From Corallium rubrum (lineage: Eukaryota > Cnidaria > Anthozoa > Scleralcyonacea > Coralliidae), in the NCBI GenBank assembly GCA_964035015.1, contig OZ035997.1:15395694-15459693 (forward strand): a stretch of DNA of 64,000 bases, written 5' to 3'. The notes beneath the pieces were generated by a model. It was not told the DNA's origin. It was given only the letters and a program-made list of their open reading frames with translations, and did not search any database. A program made the position numbers and the translations under genes. Shown piece by piece: positions 1-11,920 of this stretch (position 1 is the first letter of the stretch; every line of letters begins with the position of its first letter).

Positions 1-107
1 ATTGAGGAAATGGTTTATTAGCCTGAACTATACCTAAATATCTGTGGAACTTAGATAATTCGCTTCAGTGATCGCCATTAACCATCAATTCTGCATAAAT
101 ATAATAT

Positions 108-3021
108 ATGGATATGTCGCAACCTAATTATTCAGCTCAACCAGGTAAAGCAAAGTGTTTATTTTGTAATAAGGAATACAAAGTAAATAAGGATGGTAAC
201 ATTCGTCAACATAAATGCCTATCCTCTCAGACCACTCGATTAATTAATACGCAGGTCGGTGAAGGTGAATCGCACTCGTTTTCAGCAGATCAATCAATAA
301 GCATTCAAGAGCTCCCGGAATCGAATGGTCAACAACCCTATATTCCTGATTATATTCATGTCGGCCCAGATTTAAACGTAAATTGGCGTTGCACTTAAAG
401 TGTTCATGATACTTCCCAACCTTCTACAAAAACCTTCAAAGAAGAGTAAAGCCAAAGAACATTCAGCCCTTCTTGAAAGAAGACTTGACCTATGGAAACA
501 AGGTGATTTATCGCTCATCATGCATGAATGTAGAGATATTCAGAGGAAACTTACCAAATCAACCTTCAGAAAAGAGGAAGATATTGGAAGAGTATTCTCT
601 AAGCTGATGTTTCAAGGTAAAGTTCAAGCAGCTATGCGCTTCCTTACCGAGGATGGCCAAGGGAATCGTTCGATAATTTCTGATGATGTTATTGATGAAT
701 TAAAGAAGAAGCATCCAGGCCTGCCCTGCTGATATTTCCAACGACAGTATACTTCATGGCCCAATCAACTACGTACCCGATACCTATTTCTCCATAGATG
801 AGAACACAATTTTCAAAGCCGCCATGGTTACGAGAGGCAGTGCTGGACCGTCTAATTTTGATTCAGATCAGTTTAGACGTGTCTTATCTTCAAAGAACTT
901 CGCCAAAGAGGGGAAAGGTCTTAGAGAAGAAATTGCATTATTTGCGTGCAAAATTGCATCTACCATTCTGGATCCGCTTGTCATGAATCGTATGTCGCCT
1001 GCCGCCTTATTACCATCGATAAGAATCCTGGTGTTAGACCAATTGGAGTAGGAGAAGTTTTACGCCGAATCGTTGGGAAAACCCTTTCCTGGAATCTCAG
1101 AGGCGACGTCGAAGAATCTTGTGGGCCGATTCAAACATGTGGGGGACACAACGCTGGCTCAGAAGCCGCCATACATGCCATGGCCACCATCTTCCAAGAG
1201 GAAGACACAGACGGTGTTATCTTAGTGGATGCATCGAATGCATTCAACTCTATGAATCGTTTGGTGGCCTTGCATAATGTGCAAATTATATGTAGAAATT
1301 GTTCTACTGTGCTAATCAATACATATCGCCGTCCTTCCCGTCTCTTCATTGCAGGTGGTGGAGAAATCCTCAGCGTAGAAGGAACAACCCAAGGGGACAA
1401 CCTGGCAATGGCCTTCTATTCCTTAATGACAACTTTGCTGATTTCGACCCTGCTAATTCAGGCAGATACCGTTAAACAAGTATGGCTTGCTGATGATGCA
1501 GCCGGCGCAGGTCGTCTATACCAAATTAAAGATTGGTTCCTCACACTTATTGATGAAGGTCGGAAGTATGGTTACTATGTAAATCCTGAAAAGTCATGGC
1601 TTATTCTAAAAGATGAGAAAGATCTGGACAAAGCCAAGGAACTGTTCAATGATCTAGACCTCAACATCACAACTGAAGGGAAACGTCACATTGGTGCTGC
1701 TATATTGGCACGGATTCATTCAAAGAAAGATATTTTGAAGGAAAAGTGCAATCTTGGTCCAAGGAGCTTGAAAAGTTGTGTGAGATTGCAAAAACACAGC
1801 CTCATGCAGCATTCTCTGCGTATATGCATGGCTTCAGTCACAAGTTTACCTATTTTCTACGGACTATTCCTGGGATCTCGGTCTTGTTGCAGCCTATCGA
1901 AGATATCTTAACATATCATTTTCTACCCTCCTTGTTTGGATCGGATATTTCTGCCAACGATCATCGTCTTTTTTCTCTTCCGATCGGTCATGGGTGATTG
2001 GGCATTAGCAACCCTGTACAAGATGCAGATAACCATTACATCACAAGCAAGTCTATTTCCGCTCCTCTGGCAGCCCTAATTCTTCACCAGCAACAACATT
2101 AATTGCCAGAAAGGGAAAGAGTTGAGCAAATAAAAAGAGACTGCAAGTTGCAAAAGGTCAAGGACCAAATCAATCTTGCCGAAGAAATCGATACCATCTT
2201 AAACCACGACACTCTTCGGTCAGTGAAACAGGCCAGAGATAAAGGGGCGTCATCTTGGTTAAATGCCTTGCCAATTCAAAGTCAAGGCTTTGCTTTAAAT
2301 AAAGGCGAATTTAAAGATGCTCTTAATATTCGCTATTCTCGACCGATCAAAGATTTGCCATCAATGTGTCCTTGTGGCGCACTGTTCACCGTTGAACATG
2401 CAATGAGCTGTAAGCGTATGGAGGATTCATTTCCATCAGACATAATGAAATTCGTGACCTCAAAGCTGCCATGCTTTCTGAAGTATGCAAGGATGTGTCA
2501 GTCGAGCCACCACTTCAGCCCTTGACAGGAGAACACTACCAACATAGAACAGCAAACACCGAGGATAATGCTAGAGTTGATGTGAATGCTAGAGTTGATG
2601 TGAAAGCTAGAGGTTTTTGGAGGAAGGGGCAAAGTGCATTTTTTGATGTTCGCGTAACGCATATTAATGCCCAATCCAACAGAAATCTCTCGACAGATCA
2701 AGTCCTTAAGAATGCGGAGCAAGAGAAAAAGCGCGCCTACAATGATCGTATCATGCAAGTTGAAAACGGATCCTTTACGCCATTAGTCTTTGGTACTAAC
2801 GGTGCTATGAGCGCGGAATGTGCAAATTTCCATAAGGAATTAGCAACAAAACTTTCAAATAAAAGAGCTGAAAGATATTCTACCACAATGAATTGGATAC
2901 GAACACGACTTTCATTTAGTATTGTGCGGTCTGCTTTATTGTGCCTGAGGGGTACCAGAGTTAGTTTTTACGCGCCAGTTGCAGGAAACTTTGAGTTCGC
3001 CTGCACGGAGGCTAACATTTA
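108..3021 (+). mobile_element. Decayed non-LTR retrotransposon with restriction-like endonuclease
   Basis: This is a broken copy of a non-LTR (LINE-type) retrotransposon read in at least five successive frames. The N-terminus has a single C2HC zinc finger (KCLFC...RQHKC, about 108-220) as in R2/R4-type elements. The RT core lies at about 1000-1700 with DASNAFNSM (motif A), EGTTQGDNLAM (motif B) and WLADDAAGAG (motif C with the two catalytic Asp). The C-terminus carries a CCHC cluster (CPCGALFTVEHAMSC, about 2370-2413), then an Asp-containing segment ARVDVKARGFW...AFFDVRV that fits a PD-(D/E)XK-type nuclease. No apurinic-type endonuclease is seen upstream of the RT. Frameshifts lie near 398, 735, 1000, 1745, 2000 and 2470, so it is dead. 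An in-frame repeat of ARVDVN at about 2571-2603 duplicates part of the nuclease segment. The clade is inferred from motifs only. Confidence 0.85.
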
Positions 3022-3700
3022 AAACATATATAACAATATATTCTTTTTTGACATTTTCAGGTTCAATGTAAAATTTAGATTATTTCTTTTATATTTTTTA
3101 ACGACATTGCATATTATTTAATCTTTTTTACTTTGTATAAATTCGAAATAAATGTTCTTTTTTATACTAGCTGCTTGAAAATGTTAATGAAAAAAAAATG
3201 ATAAAATATATTAACATGATATTCGAGTTTGTCAATTAATGTGCGAATTAGGTATAATATTTCTCAACACAAAGTTGTGTATATAAATTATGCCTACTTT
3301 GACGTCACGTCATGAACATTTTAAAAATGCAAACGTCAATATAACAATCATTCTTTACACAGAATCCATATCAGTAATATCATATTTGTAATCTAAAAAT
3401 TTAAACACTGTTATAAAAGTTTATTAAATAAATGTTATTCACAACCTCGCTCAGCTTTCTTATTTTAGCTTTCTAAATGGCACTGTTATATATAAGTTAG
3501 TTACCGAACCGAGGTGCCGAGGTAAATAACTTACGTGTAGTTACCGAAGTCACAGGGTTACCAAGGTCACAGAGTTACCGAAGTCAAGATCACAGAGTTG
3601 CCTAAGAAAACTGAGATACTGAGTTCGTTATCACAGAGGTTTCTAAGAAGACACTTCAGATATTCGTGACCATTGACTAACCCTTATTTTCCCAACCACG
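3022..3700. other. AT-rich stretch with one shared repeat
   Basis: No gene is visible. At about 3490-3655 lies a repeat copy (GTTACCGAAGTCACAG-type phrases and TTATCACAGAGGTT) that recurs inverted at about 23276-23400. The rest is AT-rich sequence and may include the 3' UTR of the upstream retrotransposon, but no poly(A) or tandem tail marks its end. Confidence 0.5.
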
Positions 3701-3701
3701 C

Positions 3702-3704
<3 letters not shown>

Positions 3705-3763
<59 letters not shown>
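3705..3763. repeat. (TA)n microsatellite
   Basis: Pure TA dinucleotides that directly abut the 5' end of the hairpin element at 3765. A second TA run (4047-4107) abuts its other end. Confidence 0.95.
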
Positions 3764-3764
<1 letters not shown>

Positions 3765-3768
<4 letters not shown>

Positions 3769-4041
3769 CACGATTGAGTCGGTTTTCCGTTGATGTACCG
3801 CGGGATATATACAGGTTATATCCCGTGAATAAATAATTGGATAAAACTTGTGGATATAACTCGAAAAATCTTGATCGAAACTCTTCGAAATTGACGAAAC
3901 CTTGTTCGAAAACCTCCTCAATCGTGATATAAGTCGGTTATATACCTCGAACTTGGGATATAAGTCATATATTGACCCTTGGGACCTTCGGCCCCTCGGG
4001 TCAATATATGACTTATATCCCAAGTTCGAGGTATATAACCT

Positions 4042-4046
<5 letters not shown>
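3765..4046 (+). mobile_element. Hairpin-rich MITE-like element, copy A, in TA microsatellite
   Basis: A ~280-bp non-coding element that starts with CGATTGAGTCGGTTTTC and contains nested hairpins (for example TATATTGACCC...GGGTCAATATA around the loop at about 3985). Near-identical copies lie at 51863-52141 and 52888-53159, and a diverged subfamily lies at 51542-51823 and, inverted, at 6370-6640. This copy sits between two TA runs. No protein is encoded; the open frames crossing it are by-products of the palindromes. Confidence 0.85.

Positions 4047-4107
<61 letters not shown>
4047..4107. repeat. (TA)n microsatellite
   Basis: TA dinucleotide run directly following the hairpin element. Confidence 0.95.
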
Positions 4108-4110
<3 letters not shown>

Positions 4111-4214
4111 CCCAGGGCATTAACTTGATTTATGCGTGGTTGGGAGTAATTTATTATAAATAAATAACCGCGGTACATCAAAGAAAGCCGAGGTGATCAT
4201 GAATTAAGAGGCCG

Positions 4215-4372
4215 TTCTAGCCCGGTTACCGGGCTGATTTTATGTCACGAAAATCTTATTACGACTATTTGAGAAATGCAATTGTTCTTCTGTTTTTCGG
4301 AGTACTATAATTCCTTTCTGTAGTCAAAGAAAGATTTTCTTGACATAAAATCAGCCCGGTAACCGGGCCAGC
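4215..4372. mobile_element. Foldback element
   Basis: Inverted repeat with ~38-bp arms: GCCCGGTTACCGGGCTGATT on the left is mirrored by AATCAGCCCGGTAACCGGGC on the right, continuing through TTATGTCA / TGACATAA. The spacer is ~75 bp. No coding capacity. The arm itself starts with a small palindrome (CCGGTTACCGG). Confidence 0.7.
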
Positions 4373-4977
4373 CCGCCTAAGCACTTTATTAGGAGTATTA
4401 AACACTTTCGTGTTAGTTCTGCCCCCTTATAGTAGCAAAAAGCATAACAAGAGAAGCGACTGCTTCTATTTGCCGCCAGTTCCGAAGTTCGTGCCGTGCA
4501 AATATTTCATTTTTTTACATCTTACCTTTGCTTTTGTTCCTGACATCAGATTTGAACTTCTTATATTGCATAAATTCCTGTTGTAAAATATATATTAATA
4601 GTCAGACTATATCATTATCCTTCCTGGAATGAACGACATTATAAATAAATTAAAGAACTAGAATCTGATTTCAAGTTTGTTGATGGTAACTAACCTGTGA
4701 TAGCTTCATACTTCAGACAACCAGTCCTTCTAGCTTTTGCTTTAGAATAGTATTGAGTGCTGTTGTTTATATTTGCTTATATATAGATGTACATAGATGT
4801 ACTTTGAATGATATTGTTGGTCTCACACTATGTCTATATAGTGAAGATTGACATAAACTTACAAGATTCTCTTGGCAGCGAATTGGTGCATGTGTCCGCC
4901 TCACAGAGAAGCAAAAAAGTTAGGAAACGCCAAGCATGACTTGACCGTTTTGTTTACAGCCCGCCTTAATTACGCCA
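4373..4977. other. No recognised feature
   Basis: Ordinary AT-rich sequence. I see no coding frame, tandem repeat or inverted repeat of note. Confidence 0.5.
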
Positions 4978-5006
4978 GTTGCAATACAATACATTACAGT
5001 ACTTAA

Positions 5007-5112
5007 CAATTATTCGCCTCAGGCTCAGTGAATATCGGTGAATAATAACCAAGACGAAGTCGAGGTTATTATTCACTGATATTCACTGAGCCTGAGGCGA
5101 ATAATTGTTTTA
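5007..5112. mobile_element. Foldback element
   Basis: Nearly perfect palindrome with arms of ~45 bp: CGCCTCAGGCTCAGTGAATA is mirrored by TATTCACTGAGCCTGAGGCG, with ATTATTCGCC and GGCGAATAAT outside. A further outward match (TTTAGTATAAATAC at ~5110 and GTATTTATACTAAA at ~5299) suggests nesting with a second element to about 5316. Confidence 0.7.
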
Positions 5113-5316
5113 GTATAAATACACAATTTCGTACTTTTAGGAACAACATTTTCTTTAAAGTTGTTAATGTCCTCGTCTGTCGCATTGACAAATTGGCTGG
5201 TGACCATTTTGAATAAACGCTGTAGGTGATTATCGAGAATTAGTCCGAAGTATAGCTCGACCAATCAGCGCGCGCGATTTTCTATTATAACCGGCGTATT
5301 TATACTAAAATACAAT

Positions 5317-5780
5317 ATAGCTGTAATTAGGCATACAAAGCAGTTGAAAAAAGTTTTAACAAACGCTTTTGTTGGAACAATAAAATGTGGGCGTGTCATA
5401 AGATAACCACTATATTATGGTCACTAGCGTGAAAAAGGTTTTAATATCTGACTCGTGAAGCTTACTGGAACTTTCAATATTGACGCATAACTATAGCCGT
5501 CGAGTTTCATTAGCATTTTGAATAAGATATGGTACCAGTGACTCTTGAGTAACCCTTATCAGAAATCCCATATCTAAATTAATAGTTATAGAATCTATCT
5601 TGCGTAAAGTCATTGATTCATTCGCAAATTAGTCATACAGGGTGTGATAAGTATTCTGATATAAATCTCAATTGTATAATAAAAGTTGATTTTGAAGCAA
5701 ACAAACCTGTATAACAGAATTGTGATCTTTGATGGCTGGCGTCTTGTCACGGATCATTAGACAAGCTAATTTTATTCATG
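5317..5780. other. No recognised feature
   Basis: Non-coding, AT-rich, with no clear repeat structure. Confidence 0.45.
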
Positions 5781-5785
5781 AAGGT

Positions 5786-5975
5786 TATTTCATAACCTTA
5801 TTCAAAAATGGACGCCGAACTAAAATTCTTTTATATACATATAAGTTAGCCCTTATGAACTCATGTGTGAAATTCAAAAGAACTTTTACTTTAAAACGAG
5901 GCATAAGGGCTAATTTATATGCACATAAAAGAATTCTAATTCGGCGGCCATTTTTTAATAAGGTCTATAGGCGGG
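5786..5975. mobile_element. Foldback element
   Basis: Inverted repeat with ~70-bp arms that differ at a few positions: AACCTTATTCAAAAATGG on the left matches CCATTTTTTAATAAGGT on the right, and CTTATATGTAT-like and AGAATT segments are also mirrored. The spacer is ~42 bp. The 88-residue frame across it merely follows the arms. Confidence 0.75.
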
Positions 5976-5987
5976 ATAAAAACTACC

Positions 5988-6281
5988 ATAGATAATGAAG
6001 GGGAACTGGATAGGAAACTTACGAAATCGGAAACGATGTTTGCACAACTTGCTATGGTAATTATACACTTATGAGGGGCTAATGCACCTAACGGGTGGTC
6101 CCACATGGCTAAACTCAGACACTACTGAACTTAATTGATATTAACTATTGTTTAATTTCAGCAATAGCTGATCCTGGCCATGTGGGACCACCCGTTAGCA
6201 AGTTGTGCAAACATCGTTTCCGGTTTCGTAACATCGTTTTAAGTTTCCTATCCAGTCCCCCTTCACATTATCTATGAAACT
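5988..6281. mobile_element. Foldback (MITE-like) element
   Basis: ~290-bp inverted repeat. The left arm (AGATAATGAAGGGG, GGATAGGAAACTTACG, CGATGTTTGCACAACTTGC) is mirrored on the right (GCAAGTTGTGCAAACATCG, CGTTTTAAGTTTCCTATCC, CCCCTTCACATTATCT). An inner pair GGTGGTCCCACATGG / CCATGTGGGACCACC flanks the centre. No coding capacity. Confidence 0.8.
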
Positions 6282-6369
6282 ACCATATGAACAAAAAACA
6301 GACTTCGTCTCGCTTATGAAGAGGCCCAAACCCCCATACATGATATCACGCTGTTTAGTCACAATAAGT

Positions 6370-6640
6370 ATAGGATAAAGCCCAAGAACGAGGGATTTAT
6401 GCTATATAAAGACCCGAGGACGCCAAGCGTCCGAGGCCTTTATATAGCATAAATCCCGACGTTCGAGGGTTTTATCCGACTTAAATGATTATTGAGGAGG
6501 TTTTCCAACAAACTTTTGTCTATTTTTTCTACCTTGGACAAAGATTTTCCTAGTTTTTTCTTCATTTATTTTCTAATTAGTATTCATAGGGTTGTATGCT
6601 ATATACAACCCTCGCAAGAACAAAGAAAACCGACTCAATA
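6370..6640 (-). mobile_element. Hairpin-rich MITE-like element, copy E (variant subfamily)
   Basis: Reverse-strand relative of the element at 51542-51823: both have a CGAGGACGC...GCGTCCGAGG-type hairpin, GTTTTCCAACAAACTT / AAGTTTGTTGGAAAAC, and end in GATTGAGTCGGTTTTC (here CCGACTCAAT near 6630). Unlike the other four copies it is not flanked by TA microsatellites. Confidence 0.75.
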
Positions 6641-6901
6641 ATTATCTAAGCACATATACTACCCAGTTAAATCGATAAAGAATAAAATATTCAACTATCC
6701 TTAAATTCCATAAGAAAGAATAACTTTTTGTTCTTAATGACTTCACCCCGGTAGGCGGGACGATGTCTTCATGTGGAAAAAAATTCATTCTGCTTACCGA
6801 TAGCTTGCGAAGCAGGATCTCGGCACACGCTGCCGAGATCTCGGCAAGCGGACCAGCCCAGTTTTTCATATCCTCATATGAACGCAACGATAATAGAGAA
6901 G
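6641..6901. other. No gene; short inverted pieces
   Basis: Contains CTCGGCA...TGCCGAG-type small inverted repeats at about 6815-6847 but no gene. It is probably the left part of an older repeat into which the Harbinger-type MITE at 6905 inserted; the right part would be at 7049-7125. Confidence 0.4.
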
Positions 6902-6904
6902 TAA

Positions 6905-7045
6905 AGGCGGTTTTCCACTAGGCGAAAAATGTCGCGCGAAGCGACATTTTCTTTTGTCTCGCAAGCTCTCGAGTGGAACTAATTGGCCAAGACAAAAGAA
7001 AAATGTCGAGTCGGTCGACAAATGTCGCCTAGTGGAAAACCGCCT
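6905..7045. mobile_element. PIF/Harbinger-type MITE with TAA target duplication
   Basis: 141-bp element with perfect 21-bp terminal inverted repeats, AGGCGGTTTTCCACTAGGCG on the left and its complement on the right, flanked by TAA at 6902-6904 and 7046-7048. A 3-bp TWA target duplication is the mark of the PIF/Harbinger superfamily. No transposase is present, so it is non-autonomous. The class call rests on the duplication and size; no relative is seen in the window. Confidence 0.75.
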
Positions 7046-7143
7046 TAAGTGTGAGGCGAGATATCGCTAGGCGGGCCAGCTCGCTTACTGGGACCATATA
7101 TGAACAGGCCCTTAATCCTTAGAGTACCAGCAGTTCCCCTATT

Positions 7144-7430
7144 AACGAGTAAAATCATCTGGCATTTGCCAGAGTAAAATATATAGAGTATGTCCATGGT
7201 ATACTCATAGGGTTAAAAGAGATTTTAACCCTAGTATCAGCTAGAAGTTCTATATATTGACGAGTAAAATCGTCTGGAGTTAGCCAGTCAGAGTAAAATG
7301 CTAGAGTACGTCCATGGTAGTTAAAGGGTTGATCAATGGTCACTCGTACGAGAAAAAATTTAATATCGCTCGCGAAGTCAACTCGGGGCCTGCGGCCCCT
7401 CGTGGCGTTAAGTTTCACTCGCGATGATAA
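7144..7430. repeat. Imperfect direct/inverted repeat family (GAGTAAAATCGTCTGG)
   Basis: Two tandem-like modules each carry GAGTAAAATC(A/G)TCTGG...GCCAG...GAGTAAAAT...GT(A/C)CATGGTA (about 7147-7205 and 7261-7320). The same module occurs in inverse orientation at 21124-21275 (ATTTTATTCTGGCTAACGCC). An interspersed repeat of unknown class. Confidence 0.6.
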
Positions 7431-8660
7431 ATCCTTAATATGATTAACTTTACGTTACATTTGACTTTTAATTTCTTAGATATCTTTAATCTTTAATTTA
7501 CATCGTAAAACATTTCATAACTATACATATAATGACACCGTTTAATGATCTAATTCGTGTTCTATCAATTTTGCCTAATTAATATAATAATATGTCATAA
7601 ATTGTTTTTTTGAAGATGATTATAAAGTCAATAGTCGATGATCATTATCACATTTACTCTGTTTGCATATATTAATCTAACAATTCTAGATTATCAAACA
7701 GAATATTTCAAGAAATTAGCACTAAAACAAATATTAAAATATGAAAGAAAACCCAACAATTTAAAATCAGAACGTTTTTAAGAGACTCAGTGTACTATAT
7801 GTTCTTGTTTCATCTCCTAGAGATCATGACAACAGGGCATAATATTAGCGACGGCTGTAAGCTCTTCATCAACAATAGTACCACAGACCATCCAGAAATT
7901 TTTGCAGCTTTCTTTGACTTGGTGGGAGGAGACGGTTCTGGTCGTTCGTCAAATTCACTATACTCCTCGGCTTCTGTTTAATAAAACAAAAAATTCCCAA
8001 TTAAAACCCCCCAGCTAAAAAGTCAAAATACTGTGTTTCTCCAGAATCCACCTCTATAATTTTGCCCCTAAACTAACAGCCAAGCCTCAACCCCTATTAA
8101 ATGCCATGTTTACGAGAAAGAATTATCGCAACTTTGAATTGATGTGATAAAAACTGATATGACCGCCTGCAAGGCCTAAAACCGTGTAATAAAAAAGAAG
8201 TTAAAAAAGCTGTGTTAAGGGTTGTCACGTTAATTTGCTCTCGTGGACAATAAATTGTCCAAAATTGAGAAGACTGTCTACATTGACGTGACGAGTAAAA
8301 AAACAAAACAAAAAATAGGCACGCTCAGGTGTGCATGTATCTACTGCGTTTAATGCCTATAGCTACTATTAATGGTAAAAACAATGGTGCAACTGTGTAC
8401 TTGTAACAACCTTGTATTCATGTCAAACAATAATGCAATCTAGTTAGAAGGTAAAGAAAATCGTTTGAGATAACAAGCATCTCTATTATTACTGCTGTAA
8501 AATTTAATAGTCATCTACATCGACAATATGTTATTTAATAGCATATTTCGCTCGTGGACTACCACAGGATTTGGGCATTGTTGCTTGACCATGAAGCTAA
8601 CTTTGTTTTTTTTAGAAAAAGGTCATCCATTTCTGTTCGCAACGCACAGTCTTGTCAGTT
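7431..8660. other. No recognised feature
   Basis: AT-rich non-coding sequence. The short open frames here (under 100 codons) show no domain, codon pattern or splice context that I can support. Confidence 0.45.
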
Positions 8661-8669
8661 TACGAAGCT

Positions 8670-9672
8670 CGATCAGAACATGGCGTTTTTGGCAGGAATC
8701 CCTCCGGCTTCTGATTGGTCGATTGTGGCATAAATTTATCGCCGGCAAAATTTTGAATATTAAATATTTCATTATTGGGAATCTGAAATGTATTTCAATG
8801 TTTAGAGTTTTATAGACGAAGAATATAAACTCTCAAATTTTAAATCATGTATACTGTAGGCAATTCGCACATCGGAGTGTTGTGGATGAAAATGAGTTTG
8901 CTTCACAAGTTTGACGCTATCGTGATTCAAGGCTTGGTCGAAGTTCAAGTCAACTATTTATAGGAATTCAAATCGAAATATAGTGGCAAAGTTGGAGTAC
9001 TGCCGAAACGTAGATGTCTAACGTTTCTCTCTGATGAAGGTCGCTCGAAACGTTAGACATCTACGTTCCATAATTTCCGCAGTACTCCAACCTTATACTA
9101 TATTTTGATTTGGATTTCTATAAATAGTTGACTTGAACTTCGACCACGCTTTGAATTACGATAGTGTCAAACTTGTGAAGCAAACTCATTTTAATCCACA
9201 ACAATCCGATGTGTGAACAGCATAAGTATACTAAAATTACATGATTGAAAATATGAGAGGTCTAAACTCTAAACATTGAAATAATTTCTCAAATTCATTA
9301 ATAATTCATGAACCGAAAACAAAGGAAATCAGTATCGAGACGGAGGTTTTGATATCGGAGGAAGAAATTACATAAAATAAGTCAACTTTCGCCTCGATTT
9401 TCTCTTAAAATACTGATTTGTTTGAGAAGCTATATCATACACTCGCAAGAGTGTTTTATCAGGATTCCAAACACTTCGAAATTTGTTCAAAAACCTTGGC
9501 TTCGCCTCGGTTTTCAACAAAAGTCTCGGTGTTTGGAAATCCTGATGAAACACTCCTCCTCCTGTATGATATCTGACTTCATATTCCCGATAATTAAATA
9601 TTCATAATACCAAAATCGGCCAATCAGAAGCCGGAGGGATTCCTGCTAATAACGCCATGTCGATCAGACATG
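8670..9672. mobile_element. Large inverted repeat derived from Penelope-like element ends
   Basis: Two ~380-bp arms in opposite orientation meet at about 9045. The outermost match is GGAATCCCTCCGGCTTCTGA (left, ~8694) with its complement at about 9626-9646, and the innermost is GTAGATGTCTAACGTTT / AAACGTTAGACATCTAC. The centre carries CTGATGAAGGTCGCTCGAAACG, a variant of the phrase that marks Penelope-like element (PLE) ends elsewhere in the window (11959, 45900). The right arm is lengthened by a nested palindromic insert at about 9360-9590 (GGATTCCAAACACTTCG-type arms). Confidence 0.7.
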
Positions 9673-10911
9673 TTGGCCATATAAATTGCCTCGTCTGAAT
9701 ATGAAATCGTCCACGCAACGACCCGATTAATTTGCTTTCAAAAACTTTTATCATCATTCCAACAACGTCTAGTACATGACAATTAAGAATTGACTACGAT
9801 TCATACTTAAACAAAACACCTGGTTCAGGTGTTCACTCGGGCTACTGGAAAGTGCAGAGGTCTCTATAACGCGCGAGCAAAGAGGTGGGAGTGGGCCGAG
9901 GAAGATCAGATCGAAGGCTGAATGTGGCCGGTGCAGGACTATCCTGTCTAGAATTCAGGATTGTCCATTCCTGAAGCCTAGGGACTTCTCTCTCCCACAT
10001 GCGGGATGTTAAACTAAAAGGCATATAACAAAAAAACAAACCGTAGGGGTGTTGTAGTCAGGGAGGTTGTGGTTAGATTTAGGGTTACCGGGGTTGTCAT
10101 TAGGCTTAGGGTCAGGTTTAGAGGTGGGGGTCAGGGTTGGGTTTCATTTTCTTTAATATTCACGATTATCCGGAATTCTAGACCATTTCACAATTCAGGA
10201 TAATCATGTAAACAATATATATAAGTGATTAAGGTCAGTAGCAGTAGGGTTTATGTTACAGGTTGGGATGAAGAACATTTTAAACATTGATTTCAAAAAA
10301 AAAGTTATTGATGTCGCAAGCATTAACTAATAATTACAGCATTAATGTAGTGATTAGAAAGTTGAGTTTTAAACTGATTGACTGAGGTAGAATCTGGTAT
10401 TGAGCAAGGTAGCCTACTCCAAAGTTTAAATATACAGTTCAAGTATTAACTAGCTTAAAAAGTTTAGTACAACACTTAAAAACTAGTACATCTATTTCTG
10501 AACTGTTTCTGGTGATTCTGACTGAATTATTGAGTTGCACAAAACTATTAATAGGAATATTATAGTGACCTGTATGATGTTTAAAATAGATAAGATCTTT
10601 CAGTATGATAATGGTATAGAACTGTTTTCAGATGATCATTCAGATTGTATGATAAATCATCCTGCCAGTTCAAAAACTTACTAGAAATACATGATCGCAA
10701 CAACCCCTCACCCACTTTTATTATATACATTTTTGTAAACCACCCCGACCACCACCACCACCACACATACACTTTCTGGTTTTGGTCATTTTTTGTATTT
10801 AAGTCTATTATAGTTTTTAAGTTTATATTTAGTCTATTATACTTTTAGTATGTAATAATAAAGTTAACAGCCTGAAAAATTTTGAATAGAAAGAGAGAAC
10901 TACTACGTTCT
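9673..10911. other. No gene; short telomere-like tract
   Basis: No gene found. At 10076-10145 there is a degenerate run of TTAGGG/GGGTT-like words (GATTTAGGGTTACCGGGG, TTAGGCTTAGGGTCAGG), reminiscent of interstitial telomere-type repeat but too irregular to call. The phrase TTCACTCGGGCTACTG at 9832-9847 recurs at 49752-49767. Confidence 0.4.
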
Positions 10912-10946
10912 CTGTTTCGGCAGTATATCTAACCTACTATGTTTCG

Positions 10947-10984
<38 letters not shown>

Positions 10985-11031
10985 GAAGATTTTTCTCTGT
11001 TTTTCAGGCCAACGTGACTTAACCCTGGTAA

Positions 11032-11087
<56 letters not shown>
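10912..11087 (+). mobile_element. Penelope-like end fragments broken by (TA)n
   Basis: ACGTTCTCTGTTTCGGCAGT at about 10907-10926 matches the 3' end of the Penelope-like element at 45950. After a TA run (10949-10981), CGAGAAGATTTTTCTCTG and GGCCAACGTGACTTAACC (10982-11028) match 11992-12037. A second TA run follows (11034-11087). Two PLE end pieces are therefore separated and bordered by TA microsatellites. Confidence 0.6.
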
Positions 11088-11090
<3 letters not shown>

Positions 11091-11920
11091 ATCTCGCAGA
11101 ATTTCTTTCCCACTTGCGTGTAATTTCGCGTGAACTCCACGCGTGTCGAGATTAACATACTCACCTGGGCTCGGGGGAAATATACTTAGTTGCCTGCATT
11201 GTAGTCTTTCAACCTTACTGATTTTAGTTATTGTCTAAGGTGCCCAAACTTCACATGTGTGCGCCAGGTACAGATGCAATAGCAAACGTGCAATACGTGA
11301 CCAGTAAAATATACCCGCACCCTATACATCTATGCAATATCTTCATACAACATGAATCCTGATTCCATGTTTTTGCTTTAGAGCATGTTGGGAACTAGGC
11401 TCTTCAACTCTGCAGTGCTAGTACTGTAGTTGAATGTCAGACACTCTAATTTCTCTATATATTTTGGTACCATCAGCATATAACATACACTTGGCTGTTG
11501 ATGTTATAATGCCCAATATGTCATTAAAGTATTACTATATATATATGAGGAACATGACTGGTTCAAAGTTGTTTCTATGATGAATATTTTACTCAATCTA
11601 TGCATCAAAATTTATATCAAAATGAACATCAAGATATGGATAGCACACTTGTGACAAAATTACATACTCAAAGGTTCAAAGCACTTACAACATTGAATAT
11701 AAGTCCTAATGGATCAATAAGCCTACTGTCCATTGCCGATATTAAACTCAAAGACAAGCAACAGTCAGTAAAAACACAAATGGTACATAGAACATACATG
11801 TGTATACAAACTGGGTCAGCACCTGCACACAGGCTAAAATTACATATTACATATTAATTTATTTGTTTACTTTGTTTTTATTGGCTTACATGTGTTCACG
11901 TGATTCCCATTGTAGCTCTG
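11088..11920. other. No recognised feature
   Basis: Non-coding AT-rich stretch. Short open frames without recognisable domains. Confidence 0.4.

Noticed and set aside
10076-10145. Interstitial telomere repeat
   Set aside because: TTAGGG words are too irregular and few; treated only as telomere-like.
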